Shown: one piece after another, positions 1 through 8,508 of the stretch
Numbering within the stretch: position 1 is the stretch's first letter
Layout: each line of letters begins with the position of its first letter
Origin: an uncultured Clostridia bacterium
Lineage (GTDB): Bacteria; Bacillota; Clostridia; Oscillospirales; Oscillospiraceae
Direction: 5' to 3'
Length of the DNA: 64,000 bases
Assembly (NCBI GenBank): GCA_937893605.1
Contig: CALBGG010000139.1
Span: forward strand, 1 to 64,000
Program-made: the position numbers and the translations under genes
The notes under the pieces: generated by a model
What the model was told of the DNA's origin: nothing
Database searches by the model: none
What the model saw: only the letters and a program-made list of their open reading frames with translations

Positions 1-651
1 TTCCTCTATGCCGCGAGCATGGAAAACCACACCCCGTTTGCCGGAGATAAATACGACAGCTATGACTATCCGTTCACCTCGTCTCTCGGCAAGAATGCGC
101 AGGACAGCCTGAACGCATACACGCAGGGCTGCGCGAACGCGTCAAAGTCTCTTGGGAAGCTTATCGACTATTTCTCGCAGACCGAAGAGCCGACGATAAT
201 CGTCTTTTTCGGCGATCACCGCGCGGGGCTGCCCCTTGACGGGAACGGAACGGTCTATTCCGCGCTCGGTATGTGCCCCGATGAGGAAAACAGCAAGTGG
301 CCGGTCGAAACGATCGCTCAGCTGTATTCGACCGACTATCTTATATGGTCAAATGACGAAAGTCTGCTCCCCGGCGAGGCCGGAAGCCGTCAGGATACAT
401 CATCGGCGTATCTCGGCCTTGACGCTCTGCGTGCAGCCGGCATAAGGCTCGATCCATACTGGCGCATGATAGCTTCCGTCAAGGAAAGCTGCACAGCTTA
501 CGAGTGGCTCTACGCTGTTGACAGCGACGGCGGGATATATTCGGAGCTTCCCGATACCCTCGACCCGGACAAATTCGACACGATGTCGTGGCTCATGCGG
601 CAGGCTCTTGCCGACAGCGCCGACATTGCGTTCTATAAGCTGCAAGGCTGA
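1..651 (+). CDS. LTA synthase-like sulfatase-family protein, C-terminal part (5' truncated by window)
   Basis: The frame is open from the first base and ends with TGA at 649-651; the residues before the first methionine (FLYAAS) belong to the same protein, so the true start lies upstream of the window. The visible ~216 residues contain FFGDHRAGLPL, the metal-binding GDH motif near the end of the alkaline phosphatase/sulfatase fold of lipoteichoic acid synthases and related phosphoglycerol transferases. An NHTPF segment precedes it. The family acts outside the membrane on polyol-phosphate or glycan substrates; the N-terminal membrane helices expected in such proteins would be upstream. The exact substrate is not readable. 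The next gene follows after 15 bp with its own ribosome site and is probably co-transcribed. Confidence 0.75.
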   Translation, partial: FLYAASMENHTPFAGDKYDSYDYPFTSSLGKNAQDSLNAYTQGCANASKSLGKLIDYFSQTEEPTIIVFFGDHRAGLPLDGNGTVYSALGMCPDEENSKWPVETIAQLYSTDYLIWSNDESLLPGEAGSRQDTSSAYLGLDALRAAGIRLDPYWRMIASVKESCTAYEWLYAVDSDGGIYSELPDTLDPDKFDTMSWLMRQALADSADIAFYKLQG

Positions 652-666
652 AACGGAGGCGATATT

Positions 667-1005
667 ATGACAGCAGGAGAAAGCTTTGTTAAAGCCATAA
701 AACCCATAGGTTGCGTACTGTTTCTTATCCTGTTTATCGTGTTCATGGTGTTCTGCTTTACAAGCGAAGCGCCGCTTGGCGATAAGTATACCTGCCCGCA
801 GACCACGGAGTACTATTCCGAGCACCTGGACGAATTTGAGCAGGAGCTCAAGACCAATCTTCTCCCCCTTATCGACGGCATTGAGGACTGCCGCATAAGC
901 GGGGACAAAATAACGATCGTCATCTCCCCCGACTGCTTTGACGCATCGTCTCAGATAATCTATCACTATTATGGTAAAAATTTATTTGACATACAAAAAT
1001 CATAG
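667..1005 (+). CDS. Small single-pass membrane protein, unknown function
   Basis: A 112-residue protein starting at ATG 667 with GGAGG 7 bp upstream. Residues ~14-32 form one hydrophobic helix (GCVLFLILFIVFMVFCF), followed by a mostly acidic ~80-residue soluble domain that probably faces outside. It is not a family I recognise. It begins 15 bp after the sulfatase-like gene and ends just before the NAD synthetase, so it is likely in the same transcription unit and may be an accessory of the sulfatase-like enzyme; that link is positional only. Confidence 0.6.
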   Translation: MTAGESFVKAIKPIGCVLFLILFIVFMVFCFTSEAPLGDKYTCPQTTEYYSEHLDEFEQELKTNLLPLIDGIEDCRISGDKITIVISPDCFDASSQIIYHYYGKNLFDIQKS

Positions 1006-1020
1006 AAATGAGTGATCAAA

Positions 1021-2925
1021 ATGAAAGACGGATTTATTAAAGTTGCTGCTGCATCTCCGATGATAAAGGTCGCAGACACAGAGTATAATGCCGGCAAGGT
1101 CATAGAGTGCATGAAAAAAGCGGCCGACAAGGGCGTAAAGCTGCTCGTTTTCCCGGAGCTTACTCTCACAGGCTGCTCCTGTTACGACCTTATCGGCCAC
1201 AGCGTCATCCTCCGAGGCGCGGAAAGAGCGCTCGAGAGAGTTATCGAAGCCAGTGCCGGAAACGACATGCTCGTTATCGTCGGCCTGCCCTACGCCCCGC
1301 GCGGCGGTGCGCTGTACAGCGTCGCGGCCGTAATATCCGACGGCGAGCTTCTTGGTCTTGTTCCCCGCTCCGAGACCGACGGCACCCTGTTTGCCGCGGC
1401 CGACGACGAGGGCGGCGAGGAGACCATGTGCGGCAAATTCGACGCATTTTTCGACACGGAGCTTCTGTTTACGAGCGACGTTCTGCCCGGTCTTTCGGTC
1501 GCGGTCGAGCTCGGCGCGGACGCCGACGCAATCGACGCACCGGCAGCACGCCATGCGCTTGCGGGAGCCACGGTCATCGCGTCTCTTGCATCCTTCCCCG
1601 CAACCGTCACCTCGACCATTGAGGCTACAGAGTCTGTCAAGTACCGCTCGAAGCATCTCAAGTGCGGCATAGTTCTCGCTGCTCCCGGTAAGGGCGAGAG
1701 CACGACCGACAACGTCTACTCCGGCCTGTGCATGGTCGCCGAAAGCGGTGAGGTGCTCGCTTCCGACGAGTGCGAGGATTGCTTTGTCGTCTCCGAGATC
1801 GACGTTGAGTACCTTGAAAATCTCCGCCGCAAAAGCGGAAAATACGGCAGAAGCCAGTATAAATACAGCCATTCCGAGCTCTACTGGGGCGAGGAGATCT
1901 GCCAGACCGAGCTCACTCGCACTTACCGCAAGCTGCCGCATCTGCCCGAGTTTGAGAAGGATATGGGCAACTACTGCCGCAGAATGATCGACATTCAGGT
2001 CTCCGGCCTTGTTAAGCGCATGACCTACGCGGGTCTCGACCACTGCGTTGTCGGCATCTCCGGCGGCGTTGACTCAACGCTGACCGTTATGGTCTGCGCC
2101 GAGGCAGTAAAGCGCATGGGTCTGCCCTCGACTAACGTCGTCGCCTGCACCCTGCCCTGCTTCGGCACCTCCTCCCGCACTAAGTCCAACGCAATCATCG
2201 TCGCCGAGCAGGTCGGCGCGGAGGTCCGCGTTATCGACATCGGTGAGAGCGTTTACAAGCACTTCGACGACATCGGCCACGCCCACGACGACTACTCCAT
2301 CGCCTTTGAGAACGCTCAGGCGCGCGAGCGCACGCAGGTGCTCATGGATATCGCCAATAAGGTAAACGGCCTTGACGTCGGCACCGAGGATCTCAGCGAG
2401 TTTGTTGACGGCTGGTGCACCTATAACGGCGACCACACAAGCATGTACGACGTGAACATGGGTCTTACCAAAACTCAGGTTCGCGCGGGCGTTCGCTATA
2501 TCGCGCAGCACACCGAGGACAAGGTGCTTGCGGACGCTCTGTGGGATGTTCTCGACTGCCCCGTAACTCCGGAGCTTCTGCCTATCCACGACGATCAGAT
2601 CGAGCAGAAGAGCGAGGAAAACGTCGGCTCTTACAGCCTGCAGGACTTCTTCACCCACAAGATGATGATCTGCGGCTTCTCCCCTGCCAAGACCATGCGC
2701 CTTGCCAAGGCCGCCTGGGGCGACGAATTTTCCGACGAGGAGCTCACCAAGTGGCTCCGCAGCTACTGCAAGCGCTATTTCAGCCAGCAGTTCAAGCGCA
2801 GCTGCCTGATGGACGGTCCGAGCGTCGAGGCCTTCTCCGTCTCGCCGAGAGTCGGCTTCCTCATCCCCTCGGATGCCGAGAACAGCCTGTTCATGGCATC
2901 GCTCGACACCGTCGCGAAGGAATAA
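1021..2925 (+). CDS. nadE: NAD+ synthetase, long form with degenerate glutaminase domain
   Basis: The last step of NAD synthesis: amidation of nicotinate adenine dinucleotide using ATP. The protein (~634 aa; an in-frame GTG at 1012 would add three residues, numbering here from that GTG) has an N-terminal nitrilase-fold domain (~10-270) and a C-terminal synthetase domain whose PP-loop SGGVDS is at 350-355. This is the layout of glutamine-dependent NadE. In the N-domain Glu49 of the triad is present (FPEL), but the lysine position reads VPRS (Arg119) and the position of the nucleophilic cysteine (normally EICED) reads ELGAD (Gly168). The glutaminase is therefore probably dead, and the enzyme is predicted to use free ammonia. 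A terminator follows directly. Confidence 0.93.
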   Translation: MKDGFIKVAAASPMIKVADTEYNAGKVIECMKKAADKGVKLLVFPELTLTGCSCYDLIGHSVILRGAERALERVIEASAGNDMLVIVGLPYAPRGGALYSVAAVISDGELLGLVPRSETDGTLFAAADDEGGEETMCGKFDAFFDTELLFTSDVLPGLSVAVELGADADAIDAPAARHALAGATVIASLASFPATVTSTIEATESVKYRSKHLKCGIVLAAPGKGESTTDNVYSGLCMVAESGEVLASDECEDCFVVSEIDVEYLENLRRKSGKYGRSQYKYSHSELYWGEEICQTELTRTYRKLPHLPEFEKDMGNYCRRMIDIQVSGLVKRMTYAGLDHCVVGISGGVDSTLTVMVCAEAVKRMGLPSTNVVACTLPCFGTSSRTKSNAIIVAEQVGAEVRVIDIGESVYKHFDDIGHAHDDYSIAFENAQARERTQVLMDIANKVNGLDVGTEDLSEFVDGWCTYNGDHTSMYDVNMGLTKTQVRAGVRYIAQHTEDKVLADALWDVLDCPVTPELLPIHDDQIEQKSEENVGSYSLQDFFTHKMMICGFSPAKTMRLAKAAWGDEFSDEELTKWLRSYCKRYFSQQFKRSCLMDGPSVEAFSVSPRVGFLIPSDAENSLFMASLDTVAKE

Positions 2926-2940
2926 TATCTAAGTCTTATA

Positions 2941-2973
2941 AAGCTCCCACGCTTGTGGGAGCTTTTGTTTTTT
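2941..2973 (+). terminator. Rho-independent terminator after nadE
   Basis: A hairpin with arms AAGCTCCCAC and GTGGGAGCTT around GCTT is followed by TTGTTTTTTC, 16 bp after the nadE stop codon. Confidence 0.9.
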
Positions 2974-2974
2974 C

Positions 2975-3003
2975 TTGACACGGTTCCCATTTTCAATCAT
3001 AAT
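2975..3003 (+). promoter_or_regulatory. Sigma-A-type promoter for the small lipoprotein gene
   Basis: TTGACA at 2975-2980 and CATAAT at 2998-3003 are separated by exactly 17 bp, starting within the T-run of the preceding terminator and 36 bp before the lipoprotein start. Confidence 0.75.
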
Positions 3004-3038
3004 CAGTTCGATAAGCGCCGATACAGGAGCTGAAAGCA

Positions 3039-3263
3039 ATGAATACGCCCAAGCGCAATATCATCATCGGCGGAGTTATCGCAGCACTCGGCCTTGTGCT
3101 GAGCGGCTGCGGCGCAGTCAGCCGCGAAAATTCCCGGCTCATAATAAATGACCCGAACCGCATAAAGCTCACGAGCAGCAATAAAAATGTCACCATACCC
3201 GAATACGGCGGCGAGGTCGAGCTCAGCGCGAACACCGATTTCTTTACAATTGATATAGGATAG
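3039..3263 (+). CDS. Small putative lipoprotein, unknown function
   Basis: A 74-residue protein with a positively charged start, a hydrophobic stretch and a lipobox LSGC (cysteine at ~24), so it is predicted to be exported and lipid-anchored. About 50 residues remain after cleavage, with no recognisable domain. The gene is monocistronic: its own consensus promoter lies at 2975-3003 and a hairpin follows at 3274. The ribosome site upstream of ATG 3039 (AGGAGCTGAAAGCA) is acceptable. Confidence 0.65.
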   Translation: MNTPKRNIIIGGVIAALGLVLSGCGAVSRENSRLIINDPNRIKLTSSNKNVTIPEYGGEVELSANTDFFTIDIG

Positions 3264-3273
3264 CAAAAGAAAA

Positions 3274-3297
3274 CCCGTCCTTGCGGACGGGCCTTCT
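3274..3297. terminator. Bidirectional terminator between two small genes
   Basis: CCCGTCC-TTGC-GGACGGG hairpin between the lipoprotein gene (plus) and the 62-residue membrane protein gene (minus). The U-run is better on the minus strand (TTTTCTTTT), so it probably serves both convergent genes. Confidence 0.7.
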
Positions 3298-3335
3298 TAT
3301 AGGGTAGGTATTTGTTTAAAATCGTGGACAGCAAG

Positions 3336-3524
3336 TTATTTCGTAAAATCGGGGGTCGGCAGCATGTACTCAAGAGCACCCAGTACCGGGAAGAGCAGTG
3401 CCAGGAAGCCGAACCGGGAGCTTCCGTTCGAGCCGAACATGTCAAAGCAGAAGATGCACAGCGCTGCAAACGCGATGACGGTAAATACGATCTTGCGGAT
3501 AAAATTCTTTACTTCGTAACTCAT
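3336..3524 (-). CDS. Small membrane protein, unknown function
   Basis: A 62-residue protein with two hydrophobic stretches (about residues 10-28 and 36-54), so probably a two-helix membrane protein with short ends. Translation is well supported by AAGGAG about 8 bp before the ATG. I do not recognise the family. It is transcribed towards the small lipoprotein gene and away from spoVT; the shared hairpin at 3274-3297 probably ends it. Confidence 0.55.
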   Translation of the reverse strand: MSYEVKNFIRKIVFTVIAFAALCIFCFDMFGSNGSSRFGFLALLFPVLGALEYMLPTPDFTK

Positions 3525-3767
3525 TTTGAAAACTCCTTTTATAATAAATTTGAGTTGATTTATAGTTTGTCAGAGAATTAACTTTCTCTTTCTGTTTTCA
3601 TATTACTACGCGGTACGGCATTTAGCAAGCGAATAAAAATCATGTATTGCATGCCGTTTTGTAATGTTAGTTAATTAACTATCAATTAAGCGCTCTCCTT
3701 TTCTACATATTATTTGTTCAATTGCAGAGAATATATCTGCACGACAAAAATATGGAGGATCAAAGAT

Positions 3768-4304
3768 ATGAAAGCAACAGGAATAGTCAGACGCATCGAC
3801 GATCTCGGCAGGGTCGTTATCCCGAAAGAAATACGCCGCACAATGCGTATCCGAGAGGGCGACCCGTTGGAGATATTCACAGACCGCGACGGTGAGGTGA
3901 TATTTAAGAAGTATTCCCCGATCGGCGAATTGAGCGACTTCGCTTCTCAAATATGCGAGAGTCTGTACCGCTCTACCGATGCGGTGGCCGCCGTGTGCGA
4001 CCGCGACAGCGTTATTGCCGTATCCGGCGCATCCAAGCGCGATTTTCTTGAAAAGCGCATATCGCCGTCGCTTGAGCGGATCATGGAATCGCGCGGCAGC
4101 GTGAAATACGACGGCGGCGAGCCTATACACGTCCTTGACGGCAATGAACGTTATTACGTTTCGGTCGCGGCTCCTATCATCAGCGAGGGTGATATACTCG
4201 GCTGCGTGGCGTTCGTAAGCTCTGCCCCGTCTGCCGGCAGCGACATCGAGTTCAAGCTCGCGCAGACCGTGGCTTCGTTCCTCGGAAAACAGATGGAGAG
4301 CTGA
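3768..4304 (+). CDS. spoVT: Stage V sporulation protein T (AbrB-type transcription factor)
   Basis: A 178-residue DNA-binding regulator. Residues 1-50 are a swapped-hairpin AbrB domain (MKATGIVRRIDDLGRVVIP, then KEIRRTMRIREGD) and residues ~55-178 form the GAF-like domain seen in SpoVT. In Bacillus it tunes late forespore genes made under sigma-G. ATG 3768 is chosen over an upstream in-frame ATG at 3714 because GGAGG lies just before it and the AbrB homology begins there. The gene is monocistronic, closed by a strong terminator at 4313-4357. It is one of the clearest signs of a spore-forming host. Confidence 0.95.
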   Translation: MKATGIVRRIDDLGRVVIPKEIRRTMRIREGDPLEIFTDRDGEVIFKKYSPIGELSDFASQICESLYRSTDAVAAVCDRDSVIAVSGASKRDFLEKRISPSLERIMESRGSVKYDGGEPIHVLDGNERYYVSVAAPIISEGDILGCVAFVSSAPSAGSDIEFKLAQTVASFLGKQMES

Positions 4305-4312
4305 AAAAGCAA

Positions 4313-4357
4313 GCCGAAGGGAGAAACTCCTTAAAGAAGTCCTCCCTTCGGCATTTT
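4313..4357 (+). terminator. Terminator after spoVT
   Basis: GCCGAAGGGAG pairs with CTCCCTTCGGC and is followed by ATTTTT. Confidence 0.85.
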
Positions 4358-4454
4358 TAATTAGCCGGAATGATCAAATTGCATGGAGACAGCCGCAGAA
4401 TATAAACGGCACGGCCGCATGACACGACTATTCCGATATTGCTGTTTTATTTGT

Positions 4455-5060
4455 TTACAGTGCCGCACGCTGTTCAGGAGTCATCCGGTACTGCGGCTTA
4501 ACATGATAAGCCACCTCGGCGTACTGGCGTGCACGCTCACGCAGCGAGAAATTTCCGTTCTGGCTGCACCAGACATAAAGCTCGTGCAGAATAAGGTCGG
4601 TCGCAATATGTGACAAAAGCTCCGGCGGCTCCTCGGTCTCGATTATCCCGTTCTTTGCACAGTTCTTTGCAAGCGTGGCAAACAGGTCGTCAAGAGCATG
4701 CACCGCATCTCTTATCCCCTGGGGCGACTCGAACTGCATAATAAACAGTCTGCTCGTCAGCTTCGGCCCGAAATCGAGAGCAATGGCTATGAACCGCTCA
4801 AACAACTGCCATATGCGTTCAAAATCGTTCTCGGCATCCGCAAAGCGGCGAAAGTCCTCATCGTCATTTTGCTGCGGCTTTGAAACAACATAATCAAGTA
4901 TACCGCGCTTACCCTTGAACATTGTATAAAAAACCGTTCTCGAAACATGCGCATTCTCACATATTTCATTGACGCTGACGCTGTCATAGCCTTCGGTTTT
5001 AAATAGCTCTATCGCACATTTTGCAATATTTTCCCTGACTCGGAGCGATAAATCCTGCAC
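4455..5060 (-). CDS. TetR/AcrR-family transcriptional regulator
   Basis: About 201 residues. The N-terminal helix-turn-helix (IAKCAIELFKTEGYDSVSVN, then EICENAHVSRTVFYTMFKGK) is typical of TetR repressors; the rest is the variable ligand-binding/dimer domain. GTG 5060 is preferred because AGGTGAG lies 4 bp upstream; an in-frame GTG at 5069 lacks a spaced ribosome site. The gene is divergent from the large FAD/iron-sulfur oxidoreductase, with a 237-bp shared control region that holds one good promoter in each direction, so control of that oxidoreductase is the natural guess. The ligand is unknown. Confidence 0.88.
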   Translation of the reverse strand: MQDLSLRVRENIAKCAIELFKTEGYDSVSVNEICENAHVSRTVFYTMFKGKRGILDYVVSKPQQNDDEDFRRFADAENDFERIWQLFERFIAIALDFGPKLTSRLFIMQFESPQGIRDAVHALDDLFATLAKNCAKNGIIETEEPPELLSHIATDLILHELYVWCSQNGNFSLRERARQYAEVAYHVKPQYRMTPEQRAAL

Positions 5061-5096
5061 AAAACTCACCTGCCAAACTGTTCGTATTTTAAAAAC

Positions 5097-5125
5097 ATTT
5101 TAGACTATTTGTCCGTAATTGTCAA
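5097..5125 (-). promoter_or_regulatory. Promoter of the TetR-family gene
   Basis: On the minus strand TTGACA (plus 5120-5125) and TAAAAT (plus 5097-5102) are 17 bp apart, about 40 bp before the start codon. Confidence 0.7.
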
Positions 5126-5196
5126 CTCATCAACGATGTTGTTATCAAATTTTTTGCATCTGTTTTGTGAGATTTGTCAAATTAGCAGCGCGCTTA

Positions 5197-5225
5197 TTGA
5201 CTATTTTAAACAAAAAAGCTACTAT
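5197..5225 (+). promoter_or_regulatory. Promoter of the FAD/iron-sulfur oxidoreductase gene
   Basis: TTGACT (5197-5202) and TACTAT (5220-5225), 17 bp apart. The sequence GACTATTT occurs here and again in the divergent TetR promoter region at about 5103, which could be part of an operator. Confidence 0.65.
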
Positions 5226-5297
5226 GCATTTAAGCGTTGATATTAAATTCACAAGTGTAAGTGTATCAGCATTGAAGAAATCAGGAGGTTACAAGCT

Positions 5298-8066
5298 ATG
5301 ACAAAAGACCAAAAGATCGCCAAGCTCGGCAAGGTGATCACCGACCGTGCCACTGTCCTTCTCGGAAAGGATAAGATCACACCAGAATCCCCGGAATACC
5401 TCGGCATCAATTCTGCACTGAAGTATACCGCATACAAGTATGATCAGAAGATGGCCGATGATATACTCGACATCTGCCTGACCATGAAAAAGCGCGTACC
5501 CTTGACCATCGAACAGTTGGCAGCAAAGAACCCTCAGTTTGACAGAGAGTACCTTGAGAAGGCCATGCAGGCCGTCAGCGAGAGCGGTCTTGTTGAGTTC
5601 CACTGGGAAAATCTCGATGGCAAAAACCCCAACCACGAGAAGCGCTGGGTATTGGATATGTTCGTCCCGGGCAGTGCCGAGATCATGATGATAAACCCCG
5701 AGCAGTCGGATATGTATCCCGAAACTGCCGACTTCTTTGAGCGTATGGCATATCTTCCTTTGGCAGGTATCACGGAGATGGTGCCTCCCGGAGGCGCCGG
5801 CATCGGCATGCATGTAATACCTGTTGAGAAGGCCATCCCCGCAGAAAGCAAATCTCTTCCCATCGAGCACCTCAGCCACTGGCTGAAGAAGTACGAAGGT
5901 CAGATCGGCGTTTCCGTATGCTCCTGCCGCAAACAGCAGCGCATCCGCGGTGAGGGCTCGGGCGATATCGAAGGCGAATGGTGCATCGGTGTCGGTGATT
6001 TTGCCGACTACTGCCGTGAGACAAACCATGGCCGTGACATAACCTATGAAGAAGCTATGGAGATCCTTCAGAAGGCCGAGGACAAGGGCTATGTGCATCA
6101 GATAACCAATATCGACGGCGAGAACAAGATATTCGGCATCTGCAACTGTGCCGTCGGCGTCTGCAACGCACTGCGCACCTCGCAGCTGTTCAACACGCCG
6201 AATCTTTCCGCATCCGCCTACACCGCAGAGACCGACCCCGAAAAGTGTGTCGCATGCGGCAAGTGCGTCGAGACTTGCCCGGCAGGCGCAGTCCGCCTCG
6301 GTCAGAAGCTCTGCACCAAGGAAGGCCCCATCCAGTATCCCCGCCATGAGCTGCCCGACGACACTCAGTGGGGCGAAGATCACTGGAACAAGAATTACAG
6401 AAACGAGAACGGCTCGATTCAGACCTGGCCGACCGGCACGGCGCCCTGCAAGGTTGCCTGCCCGGCTCACATTGCGATCCAGGGCTACATAAAGATGGCC
6501 TCCGACGGTCGCTATGCCGACGCTCTCAAGCTTATAAAGAAGGACAACCCCTTCCCCGCAGTCTGCGGTAGCATCTGCCGCAAATACTGCGAGGACGCCT
6601 GCACCCGCGGTACCGTTGATGAGCCTCTTGCAATTGACGAGATCAAGAAGTTCATCGCCGAGCAGGATATGAAGGCAGAGCATCGCTATGTACCGCCCAT
6701 GGTGTCCTGCACACATGAGAAATTTGATCAGAAGATCGCAATCATCGGCGCCGGCCCCGCCGGTATGTCCTGTGCATACTTCCTTGCAATTGAAGGCTAC
6801 AGCCCCGTCGTGTTCGAGAAGGAGGCCGTCCCCGGCGGCATGCTCGTAAACGGCATTCCCTCCTTCCGTATCGGCAAGGATATCGTCAAGTCCGAGATAG
6901 ATGTTCTGCGTGAGATGGGCGTTGAGTTCCGCTGCGGCGTAGAGGTCGGCAAGGATGTCACCATCCAGCAGCTGCGTGACGAAGGCTTCAAGGCATTTTA
7001 TGTTGCAGTGGGTCTGCAGAAGGCCGCAAAGCTGAACATCCCCGGCGAAGAGCTCAAGGGCGTTCTCGGCGGTCTGGACTTCCTGCGCTCTGTCAACAGC
7101 GGCAAGACCAAAAAGCTGACCGGCGATGTCGTTGTAATCGGCGGCGGCAATGCAGCAATCGATGTTGCGCGTGCGGCTCGTCGTCTTACAAGCGGCAGTG
7201 TCAACATGTACTGCCTTGAAAAGGACGAAGAGATGCCCACCGTTCCCGATGAGAAGAATGCAGGCCTTGCCGACGGCGTCGTCATCAACAATTCCTGGGC
7301 GCCCAAGGCCGTTATCGGCGAAAACGGCAAGGTCACTGCCATTGAGCTTATGCGCTGCACCTCCGTGCGGGACAAAAACGGCAGATTTGCGCCCGTCTAT
7401 GACGAGAGCGAGACCATCACGGTTCCCTGCTCGAATGTTCTGGTCGCTATCGGCCAGCGTTCCGATTACGGCTCGGTGCTTGCCGGTACGAAGGCCGAGA
7501 CTCCCGACGGCAGCCTCATCGACCATGACGGCGTTACCTTCCAGACCGAGGAGGCCGACATCTTTGTCGGCGGCGACTGCGCTACCGGCCCCAAGTACAC
7601 AATCGACGCCATTGCCTCCGGCCGTGAGGGTGCGGTATCGATCCATCGTTTCGTAAATGTCGGCCAGACTCTGACAATCCACCGCAACCTGCGTGAGTTC
7701 AAGGAGCTGGACAAGGAGAATATTACTCTGCCCGCAGAGAAGTTTAAGAAGCCTGCAAGATGCGAGGTCGCCATCGACAAAAAGAAGGTTCTCACCATGC
7801 AGGACGACCGTGTCACCTTCACCGAGGAGCAGATCAAGTCCGAGGCTTCCCGCTGCCTGAGCTGCGGCCGCAGCGTCGTTGACCCGAACAAGTGCATCGG
7901 CTGCGGTATCTGCACAACTAAGTGCGAATTTGACGCGATCCACCTTAAGCGCAATCGTCCGCAGAACAGCAAGATGATCCCTGCCGAGGACAAATTCAAG
8001 GCAATAGGACCGTACGCCGCAAAGCGTCAGGTCAAGATAATCAAAAAGCAGCTTTTCGGTAAATAA
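5298..8066 (+). CDS. Multidomain FAD-dependent, multi-[4Fe-4S] pyridine-nucleotide oxidoreductase (GltD-like core)
   Basis: A 922-residue soluble enzyme. Residues ~1-300 are a cysteine-rich domain (CSC at 208-210, C229, C239, CNC at 282-284, C289) of the kind fused to clostridial ferredoxin-linked oxidoreductases. A ferredoxin motif CVACGKCVETCP follows at 317-328. Residues ~380-455 resemble the iron-sulfur helical domain of GltD and dihydropyrimidine dehydrogenase. FAD (AIIGAGPAGMSCAY, from 481) and NAD(P) (VVVIGGGNAAIDVA, ~608) Rossmann motifs follow. A C-terminal ferredoxin motif CIGCGICTTKC closes the protein. It probably moves electrons between NAD(P)H and ferredoxin or a partner; no substrate can be assigned. 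AGGAGG precedes ATG 5298. A terminator separates it from hypA-hypB. Confidence 0.85.
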   Translation: MTKDQKIAKLGKVITDRATVLLGKDKITPESPEYLGINSALKYTAYKYDQKMADDILDICLTMKKRVPLTIEQLAAKNPQFDREYLEKAMQAVSESGLVEFHWENLDGKNPNHEKRWVLDMFVPGSAEIMMINPEQSDMYPETADFFERMAYLPLAGITEMVPPGGAGIGMHVIPVEKAIPAESKSLPIEHLSHWLKKYEGQIGVSVCSCRKQQRIRGEGSGDIEGEWCIGVGDFADYCRETNHGRDITYEEAMEILQKAEDKGYVHQITNIDGENKIFGICNCAVGVCNALRTSQLFNTPNLSASAYTAETDPEKCVACGKCVETCPAGAVRLGQKLCTKEGPIQYPRHELPDDTQWGEDHWNKNYRNENGSIQTWPTGTAPCKVACPAHIAIQGYIKMASDGRYADALKLIKKDNPFPAVCGSICRKYCEDACTRGTVDEPLAIDEIKKFIAEQDMKAEHRYVPPMVSCTHEKFDQKIAIIGAGPAGMSCAYFLAIEGYSPVVFEKEAVPGGMLVNGIPSFRIGKDIVKSEIDVLREMGVEFRCGVEVGKDVTIQQLRDEGFKAFYVAVGLQKAAKLNIPGEELKGVLGGLDFLRSVNSGKTKKLTGDVVVIGGGNAAIDVARAARRLTSGSVNMYCLEKDEEMPTVPDEKNAGLADGVVINNSWAPKAVIGENGKVTAIELMRCTSVRDKNGRFAPVYDESETITVPCSNVLVAIGQRSDYGSVLAGTKAETPDGSLIDHDGVTFQTEEADIFVGGDCATGPKYTIDAIASGREGAVSIHRFVNVGQTLTIHRNLREFKELDKENITLPAEKFKKPARCEVAIDKKKVLTMQDDRVTFTEEQIKSEASRCLSCGRSVVDPNKCIGCGICTTKCEFDAIHLKRNRPQNSKMIPAEDKFKAIGPYAAKRQVKIIKKQLFGK

Positions 8067-8085
8067 TTTTTCCCGGAGCAGAATC

Positions 8086-8115
8086 AAAGGTGCGGGAGCA
8101 ATTCCGCACCTTTTT
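8086..8115 (+). terminator. Terminator after the oxidoreductase gene
   Basis: AAAGGTGCGG and CCGCACCTTT form a 10-bp stem followed by TTC. It lies 28 bp before hypA, so hypA may depend on read-through or a weak promoter of its own. Confidence 0.8.
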
Positions 8116-8143
8116 CGCAAAGCTATAAGACAGGAGGGCTGTT

Positions 8144-8488
8144 ATGCACGAGCTAAGCATTGTGACGTATGTTATAGAACAGGTCGATAAAATAGCAAAA
8201 GAAAATTCGCTTACCGATATTCAGTCCGTTACGCTCGAGTTCGGCGAGGTCTCGGGCATCGTTCCGGAGTATCTGGCGGACTGCTGGAATTGGTACGCAA
8301 AGAAAACGCCGCTTATTGAGCACGCGGAATTCAAGTACGAGCTGATCCCGGCCATAACCTGGTGCGATAACTGTAAAAGCACCTACTCCACGCTCAAATA
8401 CGGCAAGACATGTCCCCACTGCGGGAGCGGCAACACATGGCTTCAGCAAGGGCAGGAAATGAACATTAAGGAGATAGTCGCCTGCTGA
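8144..8488 (+). CDS. hypA: Hydrogenase/nickel-enzyme maturation protein HypA
   Basis: A 114-residue nickel metallochaperone. The N-terminus MHE carries the histidine that binds nickel in HypA. The zinc site is made of two CxxC pairs (CDNC ... CPHC, residues ~75-95). HypA passes nickel from HypB to [NiFe]-hydrogenase or other nickel enzymes. AGGAGGG precedes ATG 8144. hypB follows after 20 bp. No hydrogenase structural gene, hypCDEF, urease or CO dehydrogenase gene is visible within the window, so the client enzyme lies elsewhere or is unusual. Confidence 0.93.
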   Translation: MHELSIVTYVIEQVDKIAKENSLTDIQSVTLEFGEVSGIVPEYLADCWNWYAKKTPLIEHAEFKYELIPAITWCDNCKSTYSTLKYGKTCPHCGSGNTWLQQGQEMNIKEIVAC

Positions 8489-8508
8489 GCCGGCGGCGTG
8501 AGACACAT

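Noticed and set aside
3312..3581. An 89-codon plus-strand frame opposite the 62-residue membrane protein gene
   Set aside because: It lacks a ribosome site, whereas the minus-strand gene has AAGGAG at ideal spacing and two clear membrane helices.
5289..8120. A 943-codon open frame on the minus strand opposite the FAD/iron-sulfur oxidoreductase
   Set aside because: It is an antisense shadow of a strongly recognisable gene, an effect of codon bias; its translation has no domain and no ribosome site.
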